The notes below the pieces were generated by a model. The model had not been told where the DNA came from. It did not search any database and saw nothing but the letters and a program-made list of their open reading frames with translations. The translations under genes were made by a program, and so were the position numbers. A stretch of 64,000 nt of DNA from Leptolyngbya sp. Cla-17 (GTDB taxonomy: Bacteria > Cyanobacteriota > Cyanobacteriia > Leptolyngbyales > Leptolyngbyaceae), in NCBI RefSeq assembly GCF_016807185.1, contig NZ_JAEVYN010000001.1, forward strand, positions 1,424,781 through 1,488,780, in the 5' to 3' direction. The stretch's first letter is position 1; every line of letters starts with the position of its first letter. Shown piece by piece: positions 26,048 to 35,450 of the stretch.

Positions 26048-26734
26048 CTACTGCTGTGATACAGGATCAGCAATATAACGGAAGTTCGGTTCTGAGTTCC
26101 AAGGACCGCGCTCATCCTTACCACCGTTAGAAGACAAATTATAGTAGATGTCCACAGTTTCGTCAGGCTGGACGTTACCAAAGAATGGCTCGTCCAATTT
26201 ACCTAAGGAATTGAGAGCTTCCATAAACATCTTCGTGTGAGAAATCTCACGAGTCAGCAAATGCACCAAGGCTTCTTTAGTACCTTCATCAGGAGCTAGC
26301 TTGATCAATGCTTCGTAGGTTTGGCGTGCTCCAGCTTCAGCAGCAATATTTGCTCTCAAGTCACGAACAACATCGCCCCCTTCATTGATGTAGGTAGCCG
26401 TCCAAGCACTGCCTTGGCTATCGAGAAAGTGAGGTCCCATGCCGCGAACAGCAAACAGACTGCTTTTATAAGCATCGGTTTGATCGACGTTTTTGGTGTG
26501 ACCTTCAATCATTTTGCCCACCATTTCTAAGTGACCGAATTCTTCGATCGCAATATCTTGAAGCATGTCTTTAATGCCAGCATTTTCAACATGAAAAGAC
26601 TGCACCCAGTATTGCAGTGCGGCTGTAAGCTCCCCAGTTGCGCCACCAAATTGCTCTAGCAAAAGCTGAGCAAAACGGGGGTGTGCCTCCTTGATGTTGA
26701 CGCTATGAATAACATCCTTCTTGTGAAAAAACAT
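26048..26734 (-). CDS. Manganese catalase family protein
   Basis: 228 residues. It has the ferritin-like four-helix fold of Mn catalases, with the di-manganese ligands in GELTAALQYWVQSF, IAIEEFGHLEMV, AAEAGARQTYEAL and LTREISHTKMF (glutamates with EXXH pairs). The C-terminal tail (GPWNSEPNFRYIADP) is typical of the cyanobacterial form. It breaks down hydrogen peroxide and may act in stress or desiccation. Single gene with its own terminator. Confidence 0.92.
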   Translation of the reverse strand: MFFHKKDVIHSVNIKEAHPRFAQLLLEQFGGATGELTAALQYWVQSFHVENAGIKDMLQDIAIEEFGHLEMVGKMIEGHTKNVDQTDAYKSSLFAVRGMGPHFLDSQGSAWTATYINEGGDVVRDLRANIAAEAGARQTYEALIKLAPDEGTKEALVHLLTREISHTKMFMEALNSLGKLDEPFFGNVQPDETVDIYYNLSSNGGKDERGPWNSEPNFRYIADPVSQQ

Positions 26735-27240
26735 GTGCCTCTCCCTATATAATCGGTCGTGTCAGATTGAATCAGACTGATGCAGTTGAATGTCTGAGCT
26801 ACAGACTGCTTTTCGTAAAGTACGAAACGAAGCACTTCCAGAGTTTTAAGCCTGTAGATGTGCATTCACATGCATAAACTCTATTGATATTGTTGGTAGT
26901 CGCTTCTTCCCAAAAAAGATTGGATTGGAATTAAAGCATTCCTTTGATAGTACGGTTGGAACTCCCACTCTACGTGCCCCCACGGAGGGAGTTATCCAAT
27001 TAATCTTCTACCTAAAAGGATGAGGTGCAAACTGGATGAGCTAGCTATGCTCTTGTCATAGTAGAATGCTGCTTGAATTCATAATGATGTCTACTTTTGG
27101 ATGAAATACAGCATAAATCCATATCGCTGCACGTCTTATCAACCATTTATGTTGAGAAGCGTAACAAAATCACTAATAGATTCGCGCATTGACGAGGAAA
27201 GCGTAAAATCGATGAAAACTCATGGCTTAAAGAATTAGCA
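26735..27240. other. Long intergenic region upstream of Mn catalase, with a stem-loop
   Basis: No gene was found. It should carry the catalase promoter and, on the other strand, the promoter of the gene at 27241. The most striking structure is a nested hairpin at 26960-26993: outer stem AACTCCC / GGGAGTT and inner stem CGTG / CACG around CCCC. There is no T run next to it, so it is not an ordinary terminator. Confidence 0.5.
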
Positions 27241-28008
27241 GTGACAACTTCTCCAACTTCCTACTTGCAGACATTAGATAAAAAAGAGGCGATCGCTTTT
27301 ATTGCTTCGCTTCAAAAAGTGAAAGAGCATTTAACCCATGAACTTCAGTGGATAAATGCACAAGCGGAGCAGAAGACGACTCAACTTCAAGGTATTGAGG
27401 CCATTCTGGTTGAGGCAGTGACACTTGGGTTGATTTCCACTTCGCCCACTGACAGCACATCCTCCGACGATAGCTTGACTAACTCATCGGTTGAGATGCC
27501 CTTATCTAGCTCCAATGGAAGTGCTGCTCTCTTTGACATCAACACGACAAGCGCCGATGTAGAAGATGCAGAGGATGAGGATGAGTTGCCAGCAATCACT
27601 GATTCAAAGAGCGATCGCCCGAAAGCAGCCAATTCAAAACCAAAATCGGTGGCTCAATCTACAGCACAGAAGTCACGAGGATCGAAAGCAAAATCAACTG
27701 GTGCGACGAAAAAATCTACTAGTAAAGCGAGTCTGTTAGCAAAATCTCCTGACTTAAAGCATTTTGTCAAAGCAGAGTTTCAAGAGCAATCGTTTACAGA
27801 TGCGGTTTCCCAAATTTTAGAGGAATCCAGTAAGCCGATTGGATTAAGTGATGTGATCGCTAAGCTATATGGAGATCTTTCTAATCAAGATTACCAACGA
27901 GCTAAAATCTCATTGACCAATGTTCTTTCTACGGGTAAAAATAAAGGGAAGTGGAAAAGTATTGGTCGTGGAATGTATGCTAGCAATGCTACAGCCGCCG
28001 CACTTTAA
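27241..28008 (+). CDS. Winged-helix-like (HARE-HTH type) hypothetical protein
   Basis: 255 residues with a GTG start. An N-terminal coiled-coil-like helix (about 10-58) is followed by a Ser/Asp-rich acidic linker (60-120), a Lys/Ser-rich basic stretch (125-165), and a C-terminal domain (about 180-250) reading SFTDAVSQILEESSKPIGLS, then DVIAKLYG and a strand pair ending KWKSIGRGMYAS. That pattern resembles HARE-HTH/winged-helix modules that bind DNA or proteins. The assignment is inferred from pattern only. Confidence 0.6.
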   Translation: MTTSPTSYLQTLDKKEAIAFIASLQKVKEHLTHELQWINAQAEQKTTQLQGIEAILVEAVTLGLISTSPTDSTSSDDSLTNSSVEMPLSSSNGSAALFDINTTSADVEDAEDEDELPAITDSKSDRPKAANSKPKSVAQSTAQKSRGSKAKSTGATKKSTSKASLLAKSPDLKHFVKAEFQEQSFTDAVSQILEESSKPIGLSDVIAKLYGDLSNQDYQRAKISLTNVLSTGKNKGKWKSIGRGMYASNATAAAL

Positions 28009-28278
28009 CGTCCTGCTCTAGGCTAGATTGTCGAGCGCTACTACACCCTGGAGAAGGTTGCAGAATTGCGATCGCTTTAGTGTAGTGCTTTCTTAAACTC
28101 AGGCATATGGTCAGTTTTGACTAGGCGATGTTGGTTGAGCTATTGGTGTAATCTGCTCTATATCTAGCTAGGGTCGAGCAATTAGTTGATCCGCTTTGCA
28201 TAATTTCAATGAGCACTTTAGATGAGTATGTGAAGGTAAAAAATTCACACTATACGCTAGAGCATTGAGGGCACGAAG

Positions 28279-29457
28279 ATGAATCATCAGCTTTTGAGCA
28301 TATGGGTGGCGGCAGTGAGTATTGGCGTTTTTCCCGCGTTGATACAAGCAACTCCAGCCGCACCCAGATCTGAGAAGTCTTCCAGCATGACGGTGCGCCG
28401 CAGTCTCCAACTTATGGCGCAGGGTAGACAACCAATCTACCTACAGGTGCCGCAAGCGCAAATTCAGGAATTGCGATCGCTGGGAATGCGGGTCGCAATG
28501 CCAATTAATCTCCCCTCGGGGATGAAGCTGACTTCCATAGCGGGACGTTCTAACCCTCGCTTTGGTCGGGGCTATTTGCTGGTCTATCGCGCTGGCTCCA
28601 AATGCTTTGCCGTGGAAGGAGCCACCGATGGGATTGGCGGCATTCCAGATGGCACTGCGGGCAGCTTTAAGGTGCAAAATCCTGCGATGGGCAAGGGCGC
28701 GATCGAAGTGCAAAAGCCGGGTGCAACCGCACCACTGCTGATTGGGCAGTGGATGAGCCGAGGTCCATTCTATCGAGTTGTGGGTGCAAATTATACGATT
28801 GATGGATTGGGATCTGACTTGGCAAACTGTCAGGATTTGTCTGCAAAAGAAGCGGTGGTGGTGTCAGAGTCTCTGCGTTTTTTGGATTTAGAACCTGCAA
28901 CTATGGAAAAATTGCCGCCTAACACCGTACAGGCCCTTGATCCCAATTCAGCGACTTCACCCGTTGTTGGCTATCCTAACAATCAAGAATTAACGCAATT
29001 CAAACGTAATTTGAAGTCGGGTGCCTATGGTAAAGGAATACAACTTGCTGCTACTGATCGCACTCAACGGCAAGCCTTTCAGGCAACGATCGCGAAGGCG
29101 AACCCGACGATCTCAAAGTTTATTGGTGCGTGGACAACAGGCGATCGCGTTTATTACGTCTATCCTTCTAAAGTAAAAAGCCGGGTGTGTGTAGTCACTA
29201 ACTCTGGAAATAACGGCAAGCTGGAGTTTTCCAACGGCACCGCTATTAGCCGCGAATTGCGCTATCAAGATAACGGTCTCTACTGGGTTGATCAAGCCGA
29301 TGTTCTAGCATCAAGAGATAAGGGCACCGGCACACTCTACCCAATTTTTGCGGCATCCAGTGCGCCCAGCACCACTGCTTTGGCTGATTTTGACTATGGA
29401 TTCCGCAATGCAGAATGCTCACCGCAACTTCCCAGCGTGGCGGGCGCTTCTCAATAA
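28279..29457 (+). CDS. Secreted hypothetical protein with duplicated domain
   Basis: 392 residues. A signal peptide (about 1-25, ending IQA-TPAAP) precedes two related-looking parts: residues 60-205 (with GYLLVYRAGSKCFAVEGATD and RGPFYRVVG) and 235-385 (with WTTGDRVYYVYPSKVKSRVC). No known family is recognised. It is probably a periplasmic or outer-membrane-facing protein. Single gene; an inverted repeat follows its stop. Confidence 0.65.
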   Translation: MNHQLLSIWVAAVSIGVFPALIQATPAAPRSEKSSSMTVRRSLQLMAQGRQPIYLQVPQAQIQELRSLGMRVAMPINLPSGMKLTSIAGRSNPRFGRGYLLVYRAGSKCFAVEGATDGIGGIPDGTAGSFKVQNPAMGKGAIEVQKPGATAPLLIGQWMSRGPFYRVVGANYTIDGLGSDLANCQDLSAKEAVVVSESLRFLDLEPATMEKLPPNTVQALDPNSATSPVVGYPNNQELTQFKRNLKSGAYGKGIQLAATDRTQRQAFQATIAKANPTISKFIGAWTTGDRVYYVYPSKVKSRVCVVTNSGNNGKLEFSNGTAISRELRYQDNGLYWVDQADVLASRDKGTGTLYPIFAASSAPSTTALADFDYGFRNAECSPQLPSVAGASQ

Positions 29458-29469
29458 TGCTTAAAGGCA

Positions 29470-29513
29470 GGTGTCAGGCGTGATTGCTAGCACAACACTT
29501 GGCACCTGACACC
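29470..29513 (+). repeat. Inverted repeat after the secreted hypothetical gene
   Basis: GGTGTCAGG at 29470-29478 pairs with CCTGACACC at 29505-29513 across a 26-base loop. The GGTGTCAG unit is a known kind of cyanobacterial simple repeat. It has no T run, so it may or may not end transcription. Confidence 0.5.
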
Positions 29514-29595
29514 CGACCCTAATTTCCTGTCTAAGTGTCGCCTTTTGAACTAGAGACCCTCTTTCTCCTCTGTTAGGCTAGAGTCGCTTAATCGG

Positions 29596-30429
29596 GTGAG
29601 GATGATGCACAAATTGTTGACAGGAGCTTTAACGGTTGAACATCTGCGGGTGTCGATCGCCGATTTGCCAGCGCATCTCAAAGGACTGCGCCTGGTGCAA
29701 CTTTCAGATTTTCACTTTGATGGAATTCGATTATCGCCAAGGTTGCTAGACGAGGCGATCTCTGCCAGTAATCAAGCTCAGCCTGATCTGGTCGTGATGA
29801 CTGGAGATTTTGTCACCGATGATCCTGCGCCGATTCACAACCTTGCACAGCGTCTCACTGCTTTGAAAAGCCAATCGGGAGTCTATGCAGTTTTAGGAAA
29901 TCACGATATTCGTTATCGACATTCTCGCCAAGAAGTTGCCAGCGCACTTGAGAGCCAGAATATCCAAGTGTTGTGGAACCAAATCGCCTATCCAGTGGGC
30001 AAAGAATTGGCGATCGTGGGATTGGCAGATTTTTGGTCATCCGACTTCCGTCCTGCACCTGTTTTGGAACAACTTGACTCAGAGACTCCTCGGATTGTGT
30101 TATCTCATAATCCTGATACTGCCGAGATCTTGCAAAAATGGCGGATCGATCTTCAGCTTTCAGGACATACCCACGGAGGGCAAGTATTTGTCCCTGGAGT
30201 CGGCAACATGGCACATCACATTTCACAGTTTTACCGCAACCTACCGCCGAAAGCGAAACGATATGTACCGTTGCTCAAAGAATGCGCCCATACTATGAAG
30301 CATTGGGAATGGGCACAGGGATTACACAGCGTGGGGCAGAATCAACTGTATGTGAACCGGGGGCTGGGCACCTATTGGCCAGGGCGGTTTTGGTGTCCTC
30401 CAGAGGTGACGGTGATTACGCTTGTTTAA
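29596..30429 (+). CDS. Calcineurin-like metallophosphoesterase
   Basis: 277 residues. All metal-binding blocks are present: LVQLSDFHFDG, VMTGDFVTD, VLGNHD and LSGHTHGGQV. The family hydrolyses phosphomonoesters or diesters; membrane-linked members act on UDP-diacylglucosamine or similar, but no membrane anchor is evident here. The start is uncertain: GTG at 29596 or one of two adjacent ATGs at 29602 and 29605. Confidence 0.88.
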   Translation: MRMMHKLLTGALTVEHLRVSIADLPAHLKGLRLVQLSDFHFDGIRLSPRLLDEAISASNQAQPDLVVMTGDFVTDDPAPIHNLAQRLTALKSQSGVYAVLGNHDIRYRHSRQEVASALESQNIQVLWNQIAYPVGKELAIVGLADFWSSDFRPAPVLEQLDSETPRIVLSHNPDTAEILQKWRIDLQLSGHTHGGQVFVPGVGNMAHHISQFYRNLPPKAKRYVPLLKECAHTMKHWEWAQGLHSVGQNQLYVNRGLGTYWPGRFWCPPEVTVITLV

Positions 30430-30453
30430 AGCCATTGTTTACGCCAGACAACG

Positions 30454-31077
30454 TTACGCCAACACAAAGTTGAAAACTGCTTGATTTTTAGTCCGCGTGG
30501 AGTTCATCCGCAAAAGTAACACTGGGTTAAACAAACCATCAGATGCATTGCCTGCTTCACCGGGAAAAAAGAGTTGGGTGGTTAGAAGCGGTTGGTTGGC
30601 GACCTGGACAGCCACATGAATGTGGCGCACGCGACCGGGATAAAGCCCTGGCACAATCGTTTCCAACCTATAGCGTCCTTGAGAGTCGGTGAACTGGTGC
30701 CCACGCAGTTTATAGCCTGAGTTGTCGTAATTGCCAGCCTGATCGGCTTGCCAAACATCGACTAGGGCACGGGCCATGGGCTGACAGGTTCTATTGAGCA
30801 CCTTTCCTGTAAGGATGAGCTTGGTGCCATTGATGCCAGGTTCAATTAGAGAACTGCGTTTGGGCGAGTTAGGTGTGTAAAATGGTCCGGCGGTGCGGGA
30901 AGGGGTGGGGCCGCCTGTGCCACAGGCGGGAGTGAGTGCCAGTAGTTGATGGGTCACCAAACTGGATTCATCGGTTCCCTGAGTCAATGATTGATGGCTA
31001 CCGATCGCGATCGCCCCAGAGGCAATTGTTAGTGAGCCTATTTGCAAAAATTGTCGGCGTGTTTGTAACGGCTGCAT
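30454..31077 (-). CDS. Secreted intradiol ring-cleavage dioxygenase
   Basis: 207 residues. The N terminus (TRRQFLQIGSLTIASGAIAI) looks like a twin-arginine signal, so the enzyme is probably exported folded. The catalytic domain matches protocatechuate 3,4-dioxygenase-type enzymes: GPFYTPNSP, ALVDVWQADQAGNYD and YPGRVRHIHVAV, which supply the Tyr/His ligands of non-haem Fe(III). These enzymes split catechol-like rings between the hydroxyls; the substrate and the rest of a pathway are not visible here. Confidence 0.85.
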   Translation of the reverse strand: MQPLQTRRQFLQIGSLTIASGAIAIGSHQSLTQGTDESSLVTHQLLALTPACGTGGPTPSRTAGPFYTPNSPKRSSLIEPGINGTKLILTGKVLNRTCQPMARALVDVWQADQAGNYDNSGYKLRGHQFTDSQGRYRLETIVPGLYPGRVRHIHVAVQVANQPLLTTQLFFPGEAGNASDGLFNPVLLLRMNSTRTKNQAVFNFVLA

Positions 31078-31128
31078 TCTTCCCTTTCTTTCCCTATTTC
31101 TAATTGGCCAGCGCTCAACTCCCCCCTT

Positions 31129-33930
31129 TTAAGGTTTACCGCGAGATTTCGATTTTGGGTTGGCAGTGCCTGCGATCGGGAGGATTAATCGACTGGTATT
31201 GCGACCGTCTTCTAGCTTATAAAAGTTAAATTCGCCGCCAACTTGCTTCATCAGGGCTTGGCAAATTAGCAGATGTAAACCGGGCGGATGATCCAAAATG
31301 GAGGGGGCTAGCCAGTCTGTGCGGCCTGTTTCTAATTCTGTAAACAAATGGGATTCGACCGGCCCACTGTCGGTGATGGATAGCTCAAACCAGCGGGCAT
31401 CAATTTGGCGACACCACAGATCGATGCGACCGCCAGTGCTTGATCGCTGGCACGCATCTAACAGCACCTCATAGACAATCAGTTCGATTTTGAGAACATC
31501 TCCACCGATGTTGATGTTGGTTTCGTCGTGAACCTGTGACCAAAGCTGACGCTCTTTGATCAACCCATCAACCCGCTCTAAGGTTCGTTTTAGTAATGTA
31601 ATCAGGGTAATGCTGGCGTTTTGGGTTTGAAAGTGCCACTGCTCGGCTGCGATGGTCTCGTTCACGGGCGCAATCGCATCCTTTAACTGCCGCAAGATCT
31701 GTTGCTGTCGTGTGGCAAATAGTGGCTCCTTAGGCGTACCCAGTTCATCTAACCGTCTTAACCCAAGCTGCACCGAGCGCTGCACATCCTCTAGGCGGCG
31801 ATGTTTATACCAATTGAGGCGCTCTAATTCTAGCCGTTGGGTGGTGAGTTGTTTCGTCAAACTGAGGTAGCGTCTTGTCCAGGCGAGTTGATTGGCGAAA
31901 ATGCTAAAGGTAGATAGATGGCGCTCTGCCCAACGCCGTTCGGCTTCATCGACAACGATCAAAATTCCAGTGGGTTGATGTTCGGGTGAAGTCCGTAGGG
32001 CGATCGCCAGGATCTGACCAATGCCTGTACCATACAGCCATTGCCGACTGTTGACTGGTAAATCTGCCACACTGAGAGACAACACGCCGTCCTGCTCTAG
32101 CGCCCATTGAACCAAAAAGTCTGTGTGGATGGGGATAGTAGTGTCAAGATTGGCAGCAAAGCGATCGCTGGGCGGCGGCAAACTGATCAGTTTGGCATCA
32201 GTTTGACCCGGAATCCACCCGATTAGCAGCGCTAAGGGCACCTGCATCACTTTTGCCACTTGTTGTAGCGCGGATTGCTCTAATAATTTGGGATCATGGA
32301 CTTCCTGCATTGCCGTCAATCCCCATTGCATCGACTGGCTCAGGGTTTGCAATTGCTCGGTTTGGCGTTGTAGTTGCCATTGATGCAGGATAAATCCGAT
32401 TTGTTGACTGACGACTTGCACCAGCTCTCGCTCAACTCGATTCCAGCCCCGAGGCGACTCGTGCCCAATCACAATCAGCCCTTCCAAGGGTTGCCCGATA
32501 GAGGTATTACACAAAACGAGCGATCGCACGCCAGCTTCGAGTAAGCGATCGCGCCAGGTCACCAACTTTATATCGGTGTCCAAATTTTCGATGCTGATTG
32601 CCTCAGTGCTTTTTTGCACCATTTTCAAATCAGTGTCGCTAAGGGCTTCTAGCAGCGGCGCGAGGGGGCGGCGATTACTCGGATGGTTTTGATAGGATAC
32701 TTCAAACTCTTTGAGATCTTTTTCATAGAGCAGCACTAAAAAACGTTCCACTTTCAGCCGCTTGCACAAAGTATCAGCGGCATGTTTTAGGGTGTTTTTC
32801 CAGTCCTCTTCGCTATAAATGGAACGGGCAATTCCAGCGGTCAGTTCACGATCTAGCTGAATTTGAGCGATCGCGCTTTCCATTTCATCCAGCGGAGCCG
32901 TAAGGGCAATCATTTGGGCTGCTCCCCGAACAAAACTTTTATCGCCGTCCGTCCAGATGCGGGGTTCGGTGCCTTCCACGGCTAAAAAGCCTAAGAGTTC
33001 ATTTTGATACAAGATGGGTGCGGCAAGCAGCGATCGCGCCTTAATTTGCTGCATCAAACGGCTTGTAGCATCGGCTTTAAGGGAACTGTGCGCCTCGCCA
33101 ATCGCAACGATCTGATCGCCCATCAGCGCTTGATAAAAGCCATTAATCTCCTGCACGGTGATGCCAGAGGTCAGTTGGTTGGCTTCCTTAAACCCCACAG
33201 TCCGCTGACGATTGCCCAATCTGCGCCAAAAGTAGCGTCGTTCGCGTTCATACCAATAAATGTTGGTTCGGGCAGGCTGGATGAAGGCGTGGGTTTCTTC
33301 CACAACCGCTTCGAGACGCGGTCCTAGCCCCGAAAGCGATCGCATTTGGGTTAACAATTGCAACAGCGGCACGTCAGGACGTTTGGCTTGTTGGCGTTGC
33401 CACTCCGTTTCGATTTTGAATAGTGCAGCGGCTAGTTCACCCAGCAGCATAGACAAACGCGCCTTTTCATCTGCTCGTGGAGACATGCCCCATTCAGTAG
33501 AACCCAGTAGCGCCACGCCATAACACAAATCGCGGTAGCGGATGGGAAAAATCACAGTACCCTGAATCCCAGACTTTTTGGCTGCTTTTCGCCAATCTCC
33601 GCTTCGGACTTCTTCGCGCAAATCGGGCACTGCCAGTGCCCGCTGCTGAATCACCACTTGCTCTAAAATATCGCCCGGTTGCAGACTAAATCGCTGCTTT
33701 AAGAATGACTGATCACCAGCGGGTATAATACCGCCCTTGCCAAACAGCCGATGCTCCAGGCGATCATACAGCCCCACCCACACCAGGCTGTAGTCAAATT
33801 CAGTTTTAAGATAATTCAGAACGGTATCAATTAAAACATCAGAATTCTCTTCTTCCCGCAATGTTTGCAGAATTCTCCCTAAAGCAACCAATTGCTTATC
33901 GTAAGACTGTGGCTCCTTGGGCTGAACCAT
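31129..33930 (-). CDS. Multi-GAF sensor protein with histidine-kinase-like C terminus
   Basis: 933 residues, soluble. About four GAF domains follow one another (roughly 15-170, 200-345, 365-515 and 535-690), then a coiled coil, and an ATPase-like C-terminal domain (about 800-920) with VYEVLLDACQRSSTGGRI as a weak N box and TDSGP as a G box. No clear HisKA phospho-acceptor block of the HDLRTPL type is seen. None of the GAFs shows an obvious bilin cysteine motif. It may be a signalling ATPase or a degenerate kinase; the signal is unknown. Single gene. Confidence 0.7.
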   Translation of the reverse strand: MVQPKEPQSYDKQLVALGRILQTLREEENSDVLIDTVLNYLKTEFDYSLVWVGLYDRLEHRLFGKGGIIPAGDQSFLKQRFSLQPGDILEQVVIQQRALAVPDLREEVRSGDWRKAAKKSGIQGTVIFPIRYRDLCYGVALLGSTEWGMSPRADEKARLSMLLGELAAALFKIETEWQRQQAKRPDVPLLQLLTQMRSLSGLGPRLEAVVEETHAFIQPARTNIYWYERERRYFWRRLGNRQRTVGFKEANQLTSGITVQEINGFYQALMGDQIVAIGEAHSSLKADATSRLMQQIKARSLLAAPILYQNELLGFLAVEGTEPRIWTDGDKSFVRGAAQMIALTAPLDEMESAIAQIQLDRELTAGIARSIYSEEDWKNTLKHAADTLCKRLKVERFLVLLYEKDLKEFEVSYQNHPSNRRPLAPLLEALSDTDLKMVQKSTEAISIENLDTDIKLVTWRDRLLEAGVRSLVLCNTSIGQPLEGLIVIGHESPRGWNRVERELVQVVSQQIGFILHQWQLQRQTEQLQTLSQSMQWGLTAMQEVHDPKLLEQSALQQVAKVMQVPLALLIGWIPGQTDAKLISLPPPSDRFAANLDTTIPIHTDFLVQWALEQDGVLSLSVADLPVNSRQWLYGTGIGQILAIALRTSPEHQPTGILIVVDEAERRWAERHLSTFSIFANQLAWTRRYLSLTKQLTTQRLELERLNWYKHRRLEDVQRSVQLGLRRLDELGTPKEPLFATRQQQILRQLKDAIAPVNETIAAEQWHFQTQNASITLITLLKRTLERVDGLIKERQLWSQVHDETNINIGGDVLKIELIVYEVLLDACQRSSTGGRIDLWCRQIDARWFELSITDSGPVESHLFTELETGRTDWLAPSILDHPPGLHLLICQALMKQVGGEFNFYKLEDGRNTSRLILPIAGTANPKSKSRGKP

Positions 33931-34223
33931 TTCAATTAGAAGTTCCTATGAGACAACGGGCGCAATATAGCAAGACACACCCAATACGGAGTTTTTTGAC
34001 AACTCCCCAGGTTTCGTAGAGCATTCAAGCTGAACTATCACTCAATCATCTTTAGGATGCCAGCGTTCAATGAAGTGCTACCAATAAAGACTGTACCCTT
34101 ATCCCAAGGCGTTGATGACATTCTTGTTACCATCCTAATCTAAGTGCCGTATATCTTTGCGATGTCACGCTAATAAGAGGAAATCATTGTTAAACTCCTG
34201 TGTGAATGATTGCTGAGAGGTTC

Positions 34224-35402
34224 ATGGATTTATACCAAACGCTGCTTCGCCCTTTTCTTTTCTCAGGTCTGAAAACAGATCCGGAATGGCTGCATCAGCA
34301 AAGCTTAACTGTGTTGGGGTGGATGGATGATGGTTTAGCAAGCCAATCGTCCTGGCTTTTGGATCAAATGGAGCGATCGCTCAGCCTATCCGAGCCGCGG
34401 TTGCATCAGCAGCTATGGGGCTTAACGTTTGCAAATCCTATGGGGCTAGCCGCCGGATTTGATAAAGATGGCATTGCCGCTGGATTGTGGTCACGCTTTG
34501 GCTTTGGCTTTGCTGAATTGGGCACCGTCACCTTTCATGCCCAAATGGGTAATCCCAAGCCGCGCCTATTCCGCTTGCCGCTGGATCAGGCAGTGCTAAA
34601 CCGTATGGGATTTAACAATCAGGGAGCGGCGGTGTTGGCGAAACGGTTAAAGCTAAAGGGCATAGGAAACAGGGAACAGGACGCAGAAAATTTCACTCCG
34701 CCCTCCACATTCCGCACTCCGCACTTTTCCCTTTCTCCAATCGGCATCAACCTGGGTAAATCCAAAATCACACCCCTGGAAGAAGCCGCGGCGGATTATG
34801 TGGGCAGTTTTCGGCTGCTGAAAAACTTGGGCGATTACTTTGTGGTGAATGTGAGCTCGCCGAATACACCGGGATTGCGATCGCTGCAAGACAAAGCCCA
34901 ACTAGAGCCGATTTTGCAGGCGCTTCAGCAGGAAAATACAGCGCACAAGCCGTTACTGGTTAAGATTGCGCCGGATTTAGAGTGGGAAGCGATCGCGGAT
35001 GTGATTGCGCTTGCCCAGCAACACCAGCTAGCAGGCATCATTGCCACCAACACCACCATTCAGCGCGATTTGAAGACTCAGAAGCTTTCAACTGGAAATC
35101 CCGTGGCGCAAGAAGCAGGGGGCATTAGCGGCGCACCTGTAAAGCAGCGATCAACGGAGGTCATTCGCTTCATTTATAAAGAAACCCAGGGACAACTGCC
35201 CATCATCGGTGTGGGTGGCATTTTCACCGCTGAGGATGCCTGGGAAAAAATCACCGCCGGAGCCAGCTTGGTGCAGGTTTACACCGGCTGGATTTATGAA
35301 GGACCCTGGATGGTGCGACGAGTGCTGGAAGGGTTGCTGCAAAAACTAGATGAAGCAGGATTGCAAAAGATTGGAGATGCGGTGGGAATTTTCCATTCGT
35401 AG
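34224..35402 (+). CDS. pyrD: Dihydroorotate dehydrogenase (quinone), class 2
   Basis: 392 residues from the ATG at 34224, which has GAGAGG four bases upstream and begins MDLYQTLLRPFLF; an earlier ATG at 34206 only adds six residues. PyrD oxidises dihydroorotate to orotate with FMN and quinone in pyrimidine synthesis. FMN and substrate blocks include NPMGLAAGFDKDG, NRMGFNNQGA, PIGINLGKSK, VVNVSSPNTPGLR and IIGVGGIFTAEDAWEKI. Between NRMGFNN and PIGINLGK there is an extra segment of about 27 residues encoded by simple repeats (34661-34740). It falls in a surface loop position and keeps the frame. Confidence 0.96.
   Translation: MDLYQTLLRPFLFSGLKTDPEWLHQQSLTVLGWMDDGLASQSSWLLDQMERSLSLSEPRLHQQLWGLTFANPMGLAAGFDKDGIAAGLWSRFGFGFAELGTVTFHAQMGNPKPRLFRLPLDQAVLNRMGFNNQGAAVLAKRLKLKGIGNREQDAENFTPPSTFRTPHFSLSPIGINLGKSKITPLEEAAADYVGSFRLLKNLGDYFVVNVSSPNTPGLRSLQDKAQLEPILQALQQENTAHKPLLVKIAPDLEWEAIADVIALAQQHQLAGIIATNTTIQRDLKTQKLSTGNPVAQEAGGISGAPVKQRSTEVIRFIYKETQGQLPIIGVGGIFTAEDAWEKITAGASLVQVYTGWIYEGPWMVRRVLEGLLQKLDEAGLQKIGDAVGIFHS
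34661..34740 (+). repeat. Simple-repeat insertion inside pyrD
   Basis: The DNA reads as GGAACAG-type units (GGAAACAGGGAACAGG) and then heptamers TCCGCAC at 34711-34717 and 34718-34724. The sixteen bases TCCGCACTCCGCACTT occur again in the spacer before recO (51062-51077). It adds about 27 residues without a stop or frameshift. Confidence 0.75.
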
Positions 35403-35450
35403 ACTGCAGCATGGAGGTGTTCAAGATCTAAAACTATCGCGCTTAGCCCG

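Noticed and set aside
34661..34740. Assembly or sequencing error in pyrD
   Set aside because: The frame is kept on both sides and sixteen bases match the repeat before recO, so it is a real insertion.
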